Notes under the pieces: generated by a model
Database searches by the model: none
Seen by the model: only the letters and a program-made list of their open reading frames with translations
What the model was told of the DNA's origin: nothing
Made by a program: the position numbers and the translations under genes
Origin: Tolypothrix bouteillei VB521301
GTDB lineage: Bacteria > Cyanobacteriota > Cyanobacteriia > Cyanobacteriales > Nostocaceae
Direction: 5' to 3'
DNA: 64,000 nucleotides
Assembly (NCBI RefSeq): GCF_000760695.4
Contig: NZ_JHEG04000001.1
Location: 5,338,204-5,402,203 of the forward strand
Shown here: positions 10,063-19,817 of the stretch, in pieces
Layout of the letters: the number at the start of each line of letters is the position of its first letter
How positions within the stretch are numbered: position 1 is the first letter of the stretch

Positions 10063-11103
10063 TCATTGATACAGATCCATAACTTGCGTGAGTGCTAGTC
10101 GGGACTGGACGTTTAATGTTAGGGCTGAGGTATGACCCCTGTTGAGATGGTCAGCCGCCGCACACCCAATCATTGCGGCGTTGTCTGTACAAAATTTGAG
10201 AGGGGGAAATAGCACGCGCAGTTGATGAGTTTCTGCGGCTTGTTGTAAATGCTTTCTCAAACCACTGTTAGCCGCTACGCCTCCTCCAATGGCTATCGTG
10301 GATAGATCGTAGTCTAACGCACAAGCAATAGTTCTCTTGGTTAGCGATCGCGCTACTGTTTCCTGAAAGCTAGCGGCTACATCTGCTGCGGGTATTGGCT
10401 GCGAGTCTTTCTCAAACTGCTGTACGAGTCTCAACACTGCGGTCTTTAAACCACTAAAACTGGCATCATAAGGGTGATATCCGCCGCTTGGGAGGGACAC
10501 TTTCCCTTCGGGAAGTGTAAATGCCTTTGGATTTCCTTCTTTCGCCAATTTATCGATAACGGGACCTCCCGGATACCCCAAGTGCATTAAACGTGCAACT
10601 TTATCGAAGGCTTCACCTGCTGCATCATCGCGTGTTTCGCCTAAGGTTTCATACTTACCACAATCGCGAACATAAATCAAGCTTGTGTGTCCGCCAGAAA
10701 CCAACAAACTTAAAAAGGGTGGCTCTAATGTGGGTTCACTTAAGTAAGTAGCATAAATGTGACCTTCAAGGTGATGGACTCCTAAAAATGGTTTATTATG
10801 TACCATTGCTAGGGTTTTGGCAGCAGTTAACCCAACTAATAGTGCGCCTACGAGTCCTGGGGCGCAGGTAGCGGCGATCCCATCGATTTTATCCCAATCA
10901 AGTTGCGCTTGTTCCAAAGCTTGGGCGATTGCGTCATTGATTGTATCCAAATGTTGGCGGGATGCGACTTCTGGCACGACCCCACCATACTGCTGATGCA
11001 CTGGGATTTGAGAAGCAATAATACTACTACAAACTTGACGATTTTTAACAATTGCTACTGCAGTTTCATCACAGCTGGTTTCGATTGCTAAAACAGTTGC
11101 CAT
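10063..11103 (-). CDS. tsaD: TsaD, tRNA N6-threonylcarbamoyladenosine transferase
   Basis: A 346-residue ASKHA-fold protein that transfers threonylcarbamoyl from TsaC-made TC-AMP to A37 of ANN-decoding tRNAs, with TsaB and TsaE. It shows the N-terminal phosphate loop [14 protein letters not shown], the iron or zinc ligands in [36 protein letters not shown], the second nucleotide motif [14 protein letters not shown], and the third metal ligand in [10 protein letters not shown]. Length is typical. It faces the convergent hydrolase gene and is divergent from psaF, so it probably has its own promoter between 11104 and about 11300. Confidence 0.97.
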   Translation of the reverse strand: MATVLAIETSCDETAVAIVKNRQVCSSIIASQIPVHQQYGGVVPEVASRQHLDTINDAIAQALEQAQLDWDKIDGIAATCAPGLVGALLVGLTAAKTLAMVHNKPFLGVHHLEGHIYATYLSEPTLEPPFLSLLVSGGHTSLIYVRDCGKYETLGETRDDAAGEAFDKVARLMHLGYPGGPVIDKLAKEGNPKAFTLPEGKVSLPSGGYHPYDASFSGLKTAVLRLVQQFEKDSQPIPAADVAASFQETVARSLTKRTIACALDYDLSTIAIGGGVAANSGLRKHLQQAAETHQLRVLFPPLKFCTDNAAMIGCAAADHLNRGHTSALTLNVQSRLALTQVMDLYQ

Positions 11104-11386
11104 TGTGGAATAAGGGTTAGAGAGTAGGGATTGGGGCAGTTCTCTTCGGGGATCGAGGGCATTGGGAACTGGGGATTAGGAGATTTCTTTAGCCCCGAGC
11201 CACCCGCTTGTGACCTCTCATCCCATTGAGAAGCTTTAACTTTTATTTACTTCAACTTTACTCGGTTCACGCTCAAGAGTATGATGACTTGCTAGTGATG
11301 ACTTGCTAACTTTGCAAATCAAGGTTGTACAAGCCGCTTCGTTTTGTACAGAAAATTCTTGTTTCGTAATAAAAGGAAACAACTCC

Positions 11387-11884
11387 ATGCGATGCTTGTT
11401 TGCTCTGGTTTTAGCGATTTGTGTTTGGTTCAACTTTACTCCTAAAGCGCTCGCCTTAGGGGCTGGTTTGGTTCCTTGCAAAGAATCGCCCGCGTTTTTA
11501 GAACGGGTAGACTCTGCCCGCGCTACTAATTTTGACCCTGCATCAGGGGAAAAGCGCTTTGAGCGTTATTCTCAAGCCCTGTGCGGTCCTGAAGGTCTTC
11601 CTCACCTGATTGTGGATGGTCGTTTGGATCGTGCTGGAGATTTTCTCATTCCTAGCATTCTCTTCCTCTACATTGCTGGTTGGATTGGTTGGGTAGGTCG
11701 TACCTATCTACAGAAAAATAAAGCAGAAGGTGGAGATGTGGAATGGCGGGAAGTCAAGATTGAGGTGCCTAAAGCACTACCAATCATGCTCTCTGGGTTT
11801 ACTTGGCCTGTAGCTGCACTGCAAGAATTCCTTTCAGGTCAATTAACAGCCAAGGATGAAGAAATTCCCATTTCACCACGTTAG
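11387..11884 (+). CDS. psaF: PsaF, photosystem I subunit III
   Basis: From the ATG at 11387 (165 aa), with an AAAGGAA ribosome site 9 bases before it. The protein has a lumen-targeting signal ([31 protein letters not shown]), the conserved lumenal domain ([57 protein letters not shown]), and one transmembrane helix ([21 protein letters not shown]). A stromal tail ends IPISPR. PsaF in cyanobacteria sits on the lumen side of PSI next to PsaJ. psaJ follows after 114 bases, the usual psaFJ arrangement. The longer frame from 11303 is not supported. Confidence 0.97.
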   Translation: MRCLFALVLAICVWFNFTPKALALGAGLVPCKESPAFLERVDSARATNFDPASGEKRFERYSQALCGPEGLPHLIVDGRLDRAGDFLIPSILFLYIAGWIGWVGRTYLQKNKAEGGDVEWREVKIEVPKALPIMLSGFTWPVAALQEFLSGQLTAKDEEIPISPR

Positions 11885-11998
11885 TAGTTAGTGGTTGGTG
11901 ATTAGTGGTTAGTGGTTGGTAGAACCACTTGTCTGCTAGTCATCAGTAACGACTAACTAAGTAATTCTCAATCAATTGACTTACTGGGAGAACATTTC

Positions 11999-12130
11999 AT
12001 GCAAAATAATTTTCTTGGATATCTTTCATTGGCACCAGTTTTATTATTTGCCAATTTGATTTTTACTGCTGTTTTGTTGATCGTGTTTAACTACTTCTTC
12101 CCTGACCTCCTTTTTCATCCCATGCCGTAG
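11999..12130 (+). CDS. psaJ: PsaJ, photosystem I subunit IX
   Basis: A 43-codon gene: [20 protein letters not shown], then [20 protein letters not shown] and PMP. It has the single transmembrane helix and the FFPDLLFHP ending that defines PsaJ, a small PSI subunit that contacts PsaF and binds chlorophyll and carotenoid. A GGGAG ribosome site lies about 9 bases upstream. It follows psaF on the same strand, so both are probably on one transcript. Confidence 0.95.
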   Translation: MQNNFLGYLSLAPVLLFANLIFTAVLLIVFNYFFPDLLFHPMP

Positions 12131-12611
12131 TAGGCGATAACAATTAGAAGTTAGAAGTTAGAAGTTAAGAGTTAGATATTGAACCTAGAGTTTTTAGAAT
12201 TTAGCATCTTGCCCTGCCTAAATTTCATCAAAAGAAGAAATTTTCTTTAAAAACTCATAGTTTCTAAAGCCTAACTTGTAGCTTTTAGCTTCTAAACTTC
12301 TATAGAAATCATAAATAGTTGATGAAAAATTTTAATGGCTGTGGGGTGAGTAATGCCCGTTAAGCTCTAAAGTACGTCCAAGCAACTACGTATATTTCAA
12401 AAATTAAATCACAATCTCGTATATTTAAATTAAAGAATTGTGATAAAAAATTCAGAACCTTAAAATTGTGTAAGGTGTAAGTGTTTGAGCATTAAAAAAA
12501 ACAAATTAATTTTTATAAAGTTAGATAGTAAAAATGAAATTTAGCTAAGATTAACAATTATTATTAACTTGAAAATAAAGCCATCATTTTATTTAGAGGC
12601 AAACATAAAGT
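12131..12611 (+). other. Long leader/promoter region of psaL
   Basis: No gene is seen. It begins with (AGAAGTT)n repeats at 12148-12172, then runs AT-rich with A tracts to psaL. Two TGTAAG units lie 7 bases apart near 12471-12483. They do not have the 10-base period of the RpaB HLR1 box. The length suggests a separate psaL promoter and a long 5' leader, which is an inference. Confidence 0.5.
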
Positions 12612-13139
12612 ATGGCAGATATAGCACAAGCCGTAGATGCATCAAAAAATCGTCCAAGCGATGCTAGAAATCGCGAGGTAGTTTTTCCTGAATGGCGCGA
12701 TCCTCAGAGAGGCAACTTGGAAACACCAATCAATGCTTCTCCTTTAACCAAGTGGTATATCAGCAACTTACCTGCATACCGTGCTGGAATCACTCCTTTC
12801 AGACGGGGGTTAGAAATTGGTATGGCTCATGGTTACTGGATCTTTGGTCCTTTTGCCAAATTGGGTCCTCTGCGCGATACCGCTAATGCTAACCTAGCTG
12901 GTTTACTAGCAACTCTGGGTTTGATTGTGATTGCAACGGGTTCTTTATCTCTATATGCCAACAGCAATCCCCCTCAGCCCCACGTTACTGTTACCACACC
13001 CAATCCTCCTGATGCTTTTAAATCGGGAGAAGGCTGGAACAACTTTGCTAGTGCTTTCTTAATTGGTGGTATTGGTGGCGCGGTTGTCGCTTACTTGTTG
13101 ACTAGTAACTTAGGCCTTATTCAAGGTCTGTTTGGTTAA
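12612..13139 (+). CDS. psaL: PsaL, photosystem I subunit XI
   Basis: A 175-residue PsaL, the subunit at the PSI trimer or tetramer interface. Visible features are NREVVFPEWRDPQRGNLETPINASPLTKWYISNLPAYR near the N-terminus, GLEIGMAHGYWIFGPFAKLGPLRDT before the first helix, and two further hydrophobic helices (LAGLLATLGLIVIATGSLSLYA and FASAFLIGGIGGAVVAYLLTS). The ATG follows an AGAGGCAA ribosome site. It stands apart from psaFJ. In heterocystous strains PsaL form and operon context affect PSI oligomer state; the SNPPQPHVTVTTPNPPDAFKSGEGWN loop between the helices would be the part to compare. Confidence 0.97.
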   Translation: MADIAQAVDASKNRPSDARNREVVFPEWRDPQRGNLETPINASPLTKWYISNLPAYRAGITPFRRGLEIGMAHGYWIFGPFAKLGPLRDTANANLAGLLATLGLIVIATGSLSLYANSNPPQPHVTVTTPNPPDAFKSGEGWNNFASAFLIGGIGGAVVAYLLTSNLGLIQGLFG

Positions 13140-13205
13140 TAGTTAATAGTTAGTGGCTAGTGGTTGGTGGTTAAAAACTAACAACTAACAACTAACCACT
13201 AACTA
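13140..13205. repeat. Inverted STRR pair between convergent psaL and gmk
   Basis: (TTAGTGG)-type units (TTAGTGGCTAGTGGTTGGTGGTT) are followed by complementary AACTAACAACTAACAACTAACC units, giving a potential long stem-loop exactly in the 3'-3' gap. It could end transcription from both sides. Confidence 0.75.
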
Positions 13206-13805
13206 CTAACCAAAAATAGCCGCTTCTACAGCTTTTATTGCGGTTTCTAGGTCGTCATTTACGATCTGAATATCAAATTCATTCGCAGCGCTAATCTCTT
13301 CTTTAGCACGGCGCAAACGACGAGCGATCGCCTCTTCTGAATCTTGAGCGCGACCGCGTATCCTTTTTTCTAACTCCTCTATTGAGGGCGGCAAAATAAA
13401 AATGCTGCGAGCGCCTTTAAAAGAAGCCCGAACTTGTCGTGCTCCTTCTAACTCAATTTCTAATACGACAGATTTACCAGAGCGAGTTTGGTTAATTACG
13501 GTTTCACGAGGAGTGCCGTAATAATTCCCAGCATATTCTGCCCACTCCAGTAATTCGCCAGCAGCAACTAATTTTTCAAACTCACCACGGCTGATGAAGT
13601 TATAGTGTTTTCCGTCTATTTCTCCAGGACGAGGAAGACGCGTCGTCACGGATACGGAATAATGCAGATCCGAATGACGTTGTAGGAGACTTCGCAATAA
13701 AGTACCTTTACCTACTCCACTCGGACCAGTCAAAATAATCAGCCTGCCAACAGGCGGGCATTCTTTGGTAGTAGCACCACTTCTGGTGGATAGAACTTGC
13801 ATCAT
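13206..13805 (-). CDS. gmk: Guanylate kinase
   Basis: Converts GMP and ATP to GDP and ADP. It shows the P-loop [13 protein letters not shown], the GMP-binding [54 protein letters not shown] and the lid [17 protein letters not shown] give the start as the ATG at 13805 (199 aa, close to the usual length). An ATG at 13850 or a TTG at 13883 would extend it, and no ribosome site decides. RemA/DUF370 lies upstream on the same strand, the same neighbourhood as in Bacillus. Confidence 0.93.
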   Translation of the reverse strand: MMQVLSTRSGATTKECPPVGRLIILTGPSGVGKGTLLRSLLQRHSDLHYSVSVTTRLPRPGEIDGKHYNFISRGEFEKLVAAGELLEWAEYAGNYYGTPRETVINQTRSGKSVVLEIELEGARQVRASFKGARSIFILPPSIEELEKRIRGRAQDSEEAIARRLRRAKEEISAANEFDIQIVNDDLETAIKAVEAAIFG

Positions 13806-13981
13806 CCGCTTAACCTGTGAATTGATCGATAAACCTAGCTCAAGAGTCATTAGTCTTTCATGGGCTGGCTGGGTGACTATCAACTAACGTAATTTGTAGT
13901 CTTAGTGACATAGAACTAGTTTAATCCACATGGTACTGTTGATGTTGCCAAAATAGGGTAGGGTTACTGACCCTTCATTTG

Positions 13982-14248
13982 TTAATTATCAACAGTTTGG
14001 TGTTCGCGAGTAATCACGAAGCGATTTGCTACGGTTTCCGGTTGAATTGCCGAAAGAATAACGTGACTTGAATCAGTAATAATAACAGCCCTAGTACGCC
14101 GCCCATACGTTGCATCTACGAGTTGGCCCCGATCGCGTGCATCTGTGATGATTCGTTTGATTGGAGCAGACTCCGGACTAACTATGGCAACGACTCGGTT
14201 GGCAGACACAATATTGCCGAAACCGATGTTGATTAACTGAATGTCCAT
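13982..14248 (-). CDS. RemA-like regulator (DUF370 family)
   Basis: An 88-residue protein with the complete DUF370/RemA pattern: [67 protein letters not shown]. In Bacillus, RemA is a DNA-binding activator of biofilm matrix and osmoprotection genes, and its gene lies directly upstream of gmk as here. A role in cyanobacteria is not known to me. The cluster of Arg residues (GRRTRA) fits DNA contact. Its ATG at 14248 has no strong ribosome site. The 98- to 180-base gap to gmk still permits one transcript. Confidence 0.93.
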   Translation of the reverse strand: MDIQLINIGFGNIVSANRVVAIVSPESAPIKRIITDARDRGQLVDATYGRRTRAVIITDSSHVILSAIQPETVANRFVITREHQTVDN

Positions 14249-14589
14249 AACAAAACTGACGCCAAACGTGGTGTGAGAAGCTTAATTTGAACTATTTTCC
14301 ATGTTATCCATAAAAAACAGGAGTTACAACGAATAAATTAAAGACAATTCAAGTTTTTAACGAAGAAACGCTTTTTTTAGCTATTTCTGCCCGAACATCC
14401 TTAAAAATCTATCTATAGATATAGGTAAACTGTACTGAGTCAAGCTAATAACTTGACTTCTTATGTAAGACCTATGTAGAAAATGAGGAGTAGGAAAGGG
14501 GAATTTTCACGATGGATGATAAAAATTTTGATTGCTATTGTCCCAACTAGCAAAGTTATGATATGTATCAATATCTTTAAATGTGTCAG
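14249..14589. other. Gene-free AT-rich gap
   Basis: This is the divergent promoter region for the RemA-like gene (minus) and the small plus-strand gene. It contains a weak stem TCAAG...CTTGA near 14438-14454. I see no coding frame that resembles a protein. Confidence 0.5.
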
Positions 14590-14802
14590 ATGACTTTTCA
14601 AGAACTACAAGTAGGCCATTACTTTCGCATACCTGGTATAAGTGCTGAGTGTACGTATCGTAAAGTGAATGATTCTCAGTGCAGTCAAAACGCTCTGTTA
14701 CAACCAATTCGATCTGAAACGGTGGTTGTACTTCTAACACCTGTAGAGGTTAAGAGATATTTTGCGGCTAAGCAAGAATTTCTGAAAAGTTTGATGAATT
14801 AA
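14590..14802 (+). CDS. Small conserved cyanobacterial protein
   Basis: A 70-residue product (ATG at 14590; an in-frame ATG at 14581 would add three residues). The pattern MTFQELQVGHYFRIPG..CTYRKVNDSQCS...VVVLLTPVEVKRYF resembles a family of short cyanobacterial proteins of unknown function that start MTF.DL..G..F and carry a YRK motif. It is probably a single small beta-rich domain. The minus-strand frame over the same bases (14507-14740) is less protein-like. Function unknown. Confidence 0.6.
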   Translation: MTFQELQVGHYFRIPGISAECTYRKVNDSQCSQNALLQPIRSETVVVLLTPVEVKRYFAAKQEFLKSLMN

Positions 14803-14903
14803 ATTCTGGAGTCGAAGACTCCTGTAGACATTTCCATCCAAAGTATGGGAACGAGACAGTGAACAAATGAGAAAAAAAGTGGTGGGCAATGCCCACCCTA
14901 CTA

Positions 14904-17228
14904 TTACTTAGGTGTTTTATTTAATTCCCGCCATCTTTGTTGCAGTCGATTTAAGTCAGGCGGATAGCCACCATAACGCCAACTTACGTAAGCTTGGCAA
15001 ATTTCATCAATAACTTCCGCAATTCCAGAAGAGTGATGGTCGTATGATAGGCGAGCAAACTCCAATGGTGTTTGTGCTGGATGTTTACCCAAACCTTTCT
15101 GGGTAGCCCACTTGAGCATTTGTTGATAGAGGCTTTCCATGGGCGGTAATTTACTCAGTCTCAAACGATACCGCCACTGTCTCCACAAACGCCATGCCAT
15201 CCAGCTACAAAAGGCGAATGCTGTTCCTATTGTTAATCCCGCGATCGCCCCAGCCCAACCTTGGCTGAATAATGAGATAAACCAAGACAACGCTTTGGAA
15301 ATCCAATTAAATATTGTTCCAAATATGGTGTTGAAAAAACCTTTGAGTGGAGTTGGTAACCATCCAGCCACCCAGTTCCAAAATTGATGGAGAACGCCAA
15401 ATGTTTCTGTGTCTTCCACAGAAGGGGGAATCAGTGGATGATTTGGGATGGGGTCAAAAGCGAACCAGCCATATCTGGGGAAGTAAACTTCCGTCATCGC
15501 AAAAGCATCGGTGTTGCGAACAACGTACATTCCCGTAAATGGATTAAATTCTCCCGGACTGAATCCCGCTACTAACCTCGCTGGTATACCAATGGAACGC
15601 AGCATGACTGTCAGTACTGTAGAAAAGTGATCTGGGTAACCTCCTTTGTTTTTGAACAAGAAAGTTTCTACCAAGTCTTCCTTTTCACTTAGGTAGGGTA
15701 ACTCAAAGGGATTATTTGGAAAATTATAGTGTTGCTTTAAATACTGAGCCAAGTACAGGGCTATTTCATAAGGGGATTCCAAAGCCTTTTGGGATTTGCC
15801 CACCCGCTCTAGATTGTAGTTGGCTAATATTCCTTCTGTGTGTTTTCTGATTTTTTCGGCAATTCCATCGGGTATTTGTAGGTAGTACTTTTTAAAACTC
15901 TCAGGATAGTTGGTGGAAGTTGTTCTCAACAAAGTGCGATCGCGCAGGGGGACTTCTGAAACCACGGTGTAAGTTAGACCTTCTGATAGTTCAACGGGTG
16001 CTCGCAACCCGCCTTCTTTATCTACCGCGACTACTGGTGTCGGAAAGTAGATTTCTTTCGGATGAGCCATTGCCGGAATTAAGTTGGGCAAATCCGATAC
16101 CACCGTGTATGTTTGTACTACATCTTTACTTTGACCGCTAAAGATGGCTCTAGGCAGAAAAATTTGAAAAGACCACGGAGGACGCTTGACTGTTTCAACT
16201 TGCTCTGTGCGAGAAATTTCCCATCCTTTTCCCGTGTAGCGGTCGAAACCCAAAACTCTCCAAAAACCAGGGCTTTGCGATCGCACTCGCATCACAACTT
16301 TGGGTTTCATCTCTCCCCGCAGGTTTTGGTTTATTTGGCTGCTAAAACCGTAATAAAAACTATCATTTAGTTTTCCCGGAGCACCGGGTTGATTTTCTCC
16401 CAATCCACCCGAAGCCGCACCTTGATTTTTAGGGTCATTACCCCGGCGCACGTAGCCTGGGTTAACAATACTGCGCCCGGTAAACTCTCCTTTAACATTA
16501 ATGGGAGCGCTGACTGGGAACATACGCAGTTGATAGCCGGGTACTCTGGGTAAAACAGCAAAAATTCCCAGTCCTGCTACCACAATAATTAAAAAATTCA
16601 AGAAAAGAAATTTCCAATTTAAAAGAGAAGAAGCTTCCTGTTGTTCCCTGGTTGAACCAGGGAACGGAACCGATTTTTGAAACCCCAGCCGAGAACGGTA
16701 GTCAAGTACTAAAGTCGGCAAAGCAATTGCCAAAAATAACAGCAGCACTGGCGCAAATGCTAGAGTTTGACTCAGTGTTGCGGCGACACCAAGCAAAATC
16801 AACCCGATGACAATTGAATAACCTAAGTCTTTGCGACGGGGCATATCAAAGCTATGAAGTACTTGGAGTTGAATTAATAACTCCGCCAAAGCCAAACGCG
16901 TGTCATTTAGCTCCCCAAATAATCTTCCAAAGAAAGCACCCAGTGCTGCCAACATTCCTATGGCGATACAAAACTTCACCGAGACGTTACGTTCTCGGCG
17001 ACGGTGGTAACTCCAAATCGCACCGACGACTGATAGGGGTACTGCCCAAAAACTAAATTTAGTCTCTGCAGCAATATCCGTAGCGATAATCCCAACAATT
17101 ACCAACGCTAGCACTAGCACCCGTAAGGTAATTGTATTTTCTACTTCCACCAATGGCGTCTCCTGCATGCTTTGCCGCAAGAGATGGACAAGAGGTAGAC
17201 GCCAATTCATCCTGGATTTGTTAATCAT
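14904..17228 (-). CDS. TgpA-like transglutaminase-fold membrane protein, probably inactive
   Basis: A 774-residue protein with the DUF3488/TgpA layout: five or six N-terminal helices (residues about 35-230), a large periplasmic part with the transglutaminase-like domain (about 485-600), another helix near 645-670 and a C-terminal DUF4129-like tail (LYQQMLKWATQKGLGKHPAQTPLEFARL). The transglutaminase core keeps GIPARLVAGFSPGE and GWFAFDPIPN. However, the catalytic Cys position in the usual G-x-C-x-H-F pattern is Pro532 (GGYPDHFST), and the usual His of DAHAW is Phe576 (DAFAM). The enzyme therefore looks catalytically dead while the fold is kept. It is the only gene between two intergenic gaps. 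Confidence 0.88.
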   Translation of the reverse strand: MINKSRMNWRLPLVHLLRQSMQETPLVEVENTITLRVLVLALVIVGIIATDIAAETKFSFWAVPLSVVGAIWSYHRRRERNVSVKFCIAIGMLAALGAFFGRLFGELNDTRLALAELLIQLQVLHSFDMPRRKDLGYSIVIGLILLGVAATLSQTLAFAPVLLLFLAIALPTLVLDYRSRLGFQKSVPFPGSTREQQEASSLLNWKFLFLNFLIIVVAGLGIFAVLPRVPGYQLRMFPVSAPINVKGEFTGRSIVNPGYVRRGNDPKNQGAASGGLGENQPGAPGKLNDSFYYGFSSQINQNLRGEMKPKVVMRVRSQSPGFWRVLGFDRYTGKGWEISRTEQVETVKRPPWSFQIFLPRAIFSGQSKDVVQTYTVVSDLPNLIPAMAHPKEIYFPTPVVAVDKEGGLRAPVELSEGLTYTVVSEVPLRDRTLLRTTSTNYPESFKKYYLQIPDGIAEKIRKHTEGILANYNLERVGKSQKALESPYEIALYLAQYLKQHYNFPNNPFELPYLSEKEDLVETFLFKNKGGYPDHFSTVLTVMLRSIGIPARLVAGFSPGEFNPFTGMYVVRNTDAFAMTEVYFPRYGWFAFDPIPNHPLIPPSVEDTETFGVLHQFWNWVAGWLPTPLKGFFNTIFGTIFNWISKALSWFISLFSQGWAGAIAGLTIGTAFAFCSWMAWRLWRQWRYRLRLSKLPPMESLYQQMLKWATQKGLGKHPAQTPLEFARLSYDHHSSGIAEVIDEICQAYVSWRYGGYPPDLNRLQQRWRELNKTPK

Positions 17229-17460
17229 TTAAAAGCAAGAAAGCAGTCTATGGGTATGTAATCAAAGCGGCAATCTTGGACGCTACAAATAACCAGCGAG
17301 CGGTCAAACCGTATCTCCTCTTCGTGTCTTCCTCATAGCAGCTTTCTGTAGACGCCCTAATGACGCTTTAAGTTGAAAAGAGAATTGCTCAAAACCAGGA
17401 TTTTCATTTCGTCACAATGGCGTTTTATTAATTTCAGGTGCTAGCGATGGCAAAAGCGAT

Positions 17461-18456
17461 TTACGCCGTGGGAACAATTACAAAAACAAGCGGTCTGGTG
17501 TCTATTTCTTTTAACTCGACTTCTAGGGTATAAGTCTGGTTGAGTTGTATGTCATTTAATTCGACACTGACACATCCCGGACTTGAAGACTCTACCATTG
17601 CTTGAGAGGCTTCTCCCTGAAGATTTAAAACTCCCGCTCCAGGTAACTCGCTTTGAACCCGTAGCTTGTTAATTTGTCCTTGGGTTTGGTATTCCACCCT
17701 TAAGGTAAGAACACCTGCGCTAGTTAACCATTGTCTTTCTACAACTGGATCGGTGGATGAAATAGGTAGCGTCAAATTTTCTAACAGCTGTTTTGCTGCC
17801 ATTAATGACAGTGCCATTTGTTGGCGGGGCTGTAAATCTGAGTAGCTACTTTCTAAATTTGGCATAGTCTCTATAGCATCCACAGCAGATCTATAGGGGC
17901 TTCTCAGCACCAATCCGGCTATGTCATTTACGATCTCAGGCTCTGTAGGGAATAGGTTTTCCACCGCTTGAACCAGTTTAGTCCCCAATGGTAATGAAGA
18001 CGACACTAATCCTTGGCACTTTTCCAGTAACATCTGGAAAACTCTTTCCGGTAACAGAATCGGCAAATTCAGCTTGACTTGCTGTGCCGCCCACCCCCAA
18101 ACCGGAACTAAATCAACTGACGGTTTGTCTACATAATCGGGGTAGTCTGTCAGTTGGTTTTCCCAAGGGAAGAGCGGCGGATGATTTTCAATTTGAAGTT
18201 GTAACCGACGTTTAAGGACGGCTTGGAAACGTTCTTGCACAGTAGGAATTTCTCCCAGTTGAAAGGTTTGGGGTAATTGTCTCGATCGAAAATCGCCACC
18301 GTTGGTAGCGGCGGCTGTTTCATCTAGATTGTTTACCCCCTTAACGTCCTCACAATCTGCCAAGTTTCCTTCTTCAGTTGTTTGGGGTTCGCCCAATAAC
18401 CAAGCAAGCAACTGGTTTTGTAAGGATTCTGAGTCACTATTCATGAGTAGATGCAC
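17461..18456 (-). CDS. patU: PatU-like heterocyst pattern protein
   Basis: A 331-residue soluble protein, possibly starting at the inner ATG at 18444 (MNSDSESLQNQLLAWLLGEP). Its reading frame overlaps the hetZ-like gene by 20 bases. Features include QERFQAVLKRRLQLQIENHPPLFPWE, PVWGWAAQQVKLNLPILLPERVFQMLLEKC, and a C-terminal beta-rich part ending VELKEIDTRPLVFVIV. I place it with PatU because it directly follows hetZ, as patU does in Nostocales. In Anabaena 7120 the patU gene is split (patU5, patU3) and affects heterocyst spacing; here it is one frame. Confidence in the family is moderate because I rely on context and recalled sequence features. Confidence 0.68.
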   Translation of the reverse strand: MHLLMNSDSESLQNQLLAWLLGEPQTTEEGNLADCEDVKGVNNLDETAAATNGGDFRSRQLPQTFQLGEIPTVQERFQAVLKRRLQLQIENHPPLFPWENQLTDYPDYVDKPSVDLVPVWGWAAQQVKLNLPILLPERVFQMLLEKCQGLVSSSLPLGTKLVQAVENLFPTEPEIVNDIAGLVLRSPYRSAVDAIETMPNLESSYSDLQPRQQMALSLMAAKQLLENLTLPISSTDPVVERQWLTSAGVLTLRVEYQTQGQINKLRVQSELPGAGVLNLQGEASQAMVESSSPGCVSVELNDIQLNQTYTLEVELKEIDTRPLVFVIVPTA

Positions 18457-19633
18457 CCGATCCGGATATTAAAGAGTTACGAATTTCCCAAGCATGCTCA
18501 AGAATTTTAAACCACCGTTTTTGCAATTGTGCCATTGATAACCCTAAAGTTTTGGCAATCTTTTCATCAGGTATTCCCTGTTGTTTCAACTCTAATAGAG
18601 ACCTTTGCTTATCGTCCAGTTTTGCTGTATAAATTTGCCACTGTTGTGGTGTCAATCCTAAGTTAGTGCGTAAATCGGCTTCTAGCCATTCATGAACTAA
18701 TTCCCAGCGATGCAGCAGTGCAAACCGAATTAAGTGGTACTTAAAACGTTGTTGTAAATAATCCCGCTGTCTCGGTGTTAACCCTAGGATAGACTCTATT
18801 TCCTGTGCTGATAAGTCTTGCAGGCGGAGGGAAAAGTAATCAGCACAGTCTGATTGTTGTTTTTCTTCTAGGTAGTTCATCAATTCTGTCACAACGACAG
18901 AACGCAAAGTATCTTCTTGGGGTTCTGGTTCTGGCTGTGTTGCCATTGCACTTCGCAACTGCTGCACGGCTGGGTCTTCCCAAGAACCATCGCCTTCATT
19001 CCCGCTTCCCTCTGCGGCTTGTTCTATGTCAACACAAGTTTCTGGTGGTTGTTGTTGGGAAAATGTTTGTGCTCGAAGAATAATAAGTTGTTGCTGGCGT
19101 CCTGGTAAGGGAATCCTCCTTTTGGCATAGCGTTCTGTGAATGCCATATACTCTGCCAATTCCAACAGAGTTTGCGGACGATAGGTAGCACTCAGTTGGT
19201 TTTCTCGTCGGAAAGCGTTTAAGGATTCTAAGTAAAAACTCTGTAAGAAATCTTCAATGACAACGAGCCTTCCTTGATAGCTCAATTGCCTTTGAGGGGG
19301 ATTTATGTAGCGATAAATAATCGCACTTAGGGTGCTGTGTAATTCTACCCTACCTCGATTAGAACCCAACTCGTAGTATCTGAGACACTGTTGCAGCCTG
19401 TGTTTGGCTAGAGCGATCGCGGAGTTTTCCACAGCGCCGGCGGCTTGGATGCGTTTGCTCTCACTGCAAATTCTGTTAACTTCGGCTGCTATTCGTGTTG
19501 ACACATCACGACAGTTGTGCTCCGAAGCTTTCGTTGATTGCTGAAGCTCCTTAAATAGGAGTTGATATATCGCCTCCACGCCGATAGAACTTACTCCCTG
19601 AATTGTTACGGTTGCGGCTGAATTCATAATCAA
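18437..19633 (-). CDS. hetZ: HetZ-like heterocyst differentiation regulator
   Basis: A 398-residue protein, close to the 401 residues I recall for HetZ, with a helix-rich N-terminus (IYQLLFKELQQSTKASEHNCRDVSTRIAAEV), a conserved centre (VELHSTLSAIIYRYINPP, IEDFLQSFYLESLNAFRRENQ, LELAEYMAFTERYAKRRIPLPGR) and a C-terminal half with two sigma-like helix-turn-helix stretches (IESILGLTPRQRDYLQQRFKYHLIRFALLH and IPDEKIAKTLGLSMAQLQKRW). HetZ is a DNA-binding regulator of early heterocyst differentiation. Genes around it (amiC, murI, sds, a divergent hypothetical, patU) match the Anabaena hetZ locus as I remember it. ATG at 19627 is an alternative start. Confidence 0.78.
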   Translation of the reverse strand: MIMNSAATVTIQGVSSIGVEAIYQLLFKELQQSTKASEHNCRDVSTRIAAEVNRICSESKRIQAAGAVENSAIALAKHRLQQCLRYYELGSNRGRVELHSTLSAIIYRYINPPQRQLSYQGRLVVIEDFLQSFYLESLNAFRRENQLSATYRPQTLLELAEYMAFTERYAKRRIPLPGRQQQLIILRAQTFSQQQPPETCVDIEQAAEGSGNEGDGSWEDPAVQQLRSAMATQPEPEPQEDTLRSVVVTELMNYLEEKQQSDCADYFSLRLQDLSAQEIESILGLTPRQRDYLQQRFKYHLIRFALLHRWELVHEWLEADLRTNLGLTPQQWQIYTAKLDDKQRSLLELKQQGIPDEKIAKTLGLSMAQLQKRWFKILEHAWEIRNSLISGSGASTHE

Positions 19634-19817
19634 GTTTTAAAAAGACCCTAACATACTTGAGTACAACCTGTAAGCCTGCTTTTATGTGGTCAAGAAATTT
19701 TATGAACAATTTACAACCTCGAACAGTAGACAATGAGCTATGGTCACTGGTCAGGTGGTCACTGAGTTCGCTTTCATAGATGTTATGAACACCACCACTT
19801 GCAGTTTACAGGTGATT

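Noticed and set aside
12471..12483. HLR1-like repeat upstream of psaL
   Set aside because: The two TGTAAG units are 7 bases apart, not the 10-base period needed for RpaB binding.
14507..14740. 77-codon minus-strand frame
   Set aside because: Antisense to the plus-strand small gene, which has the better protein pattern.
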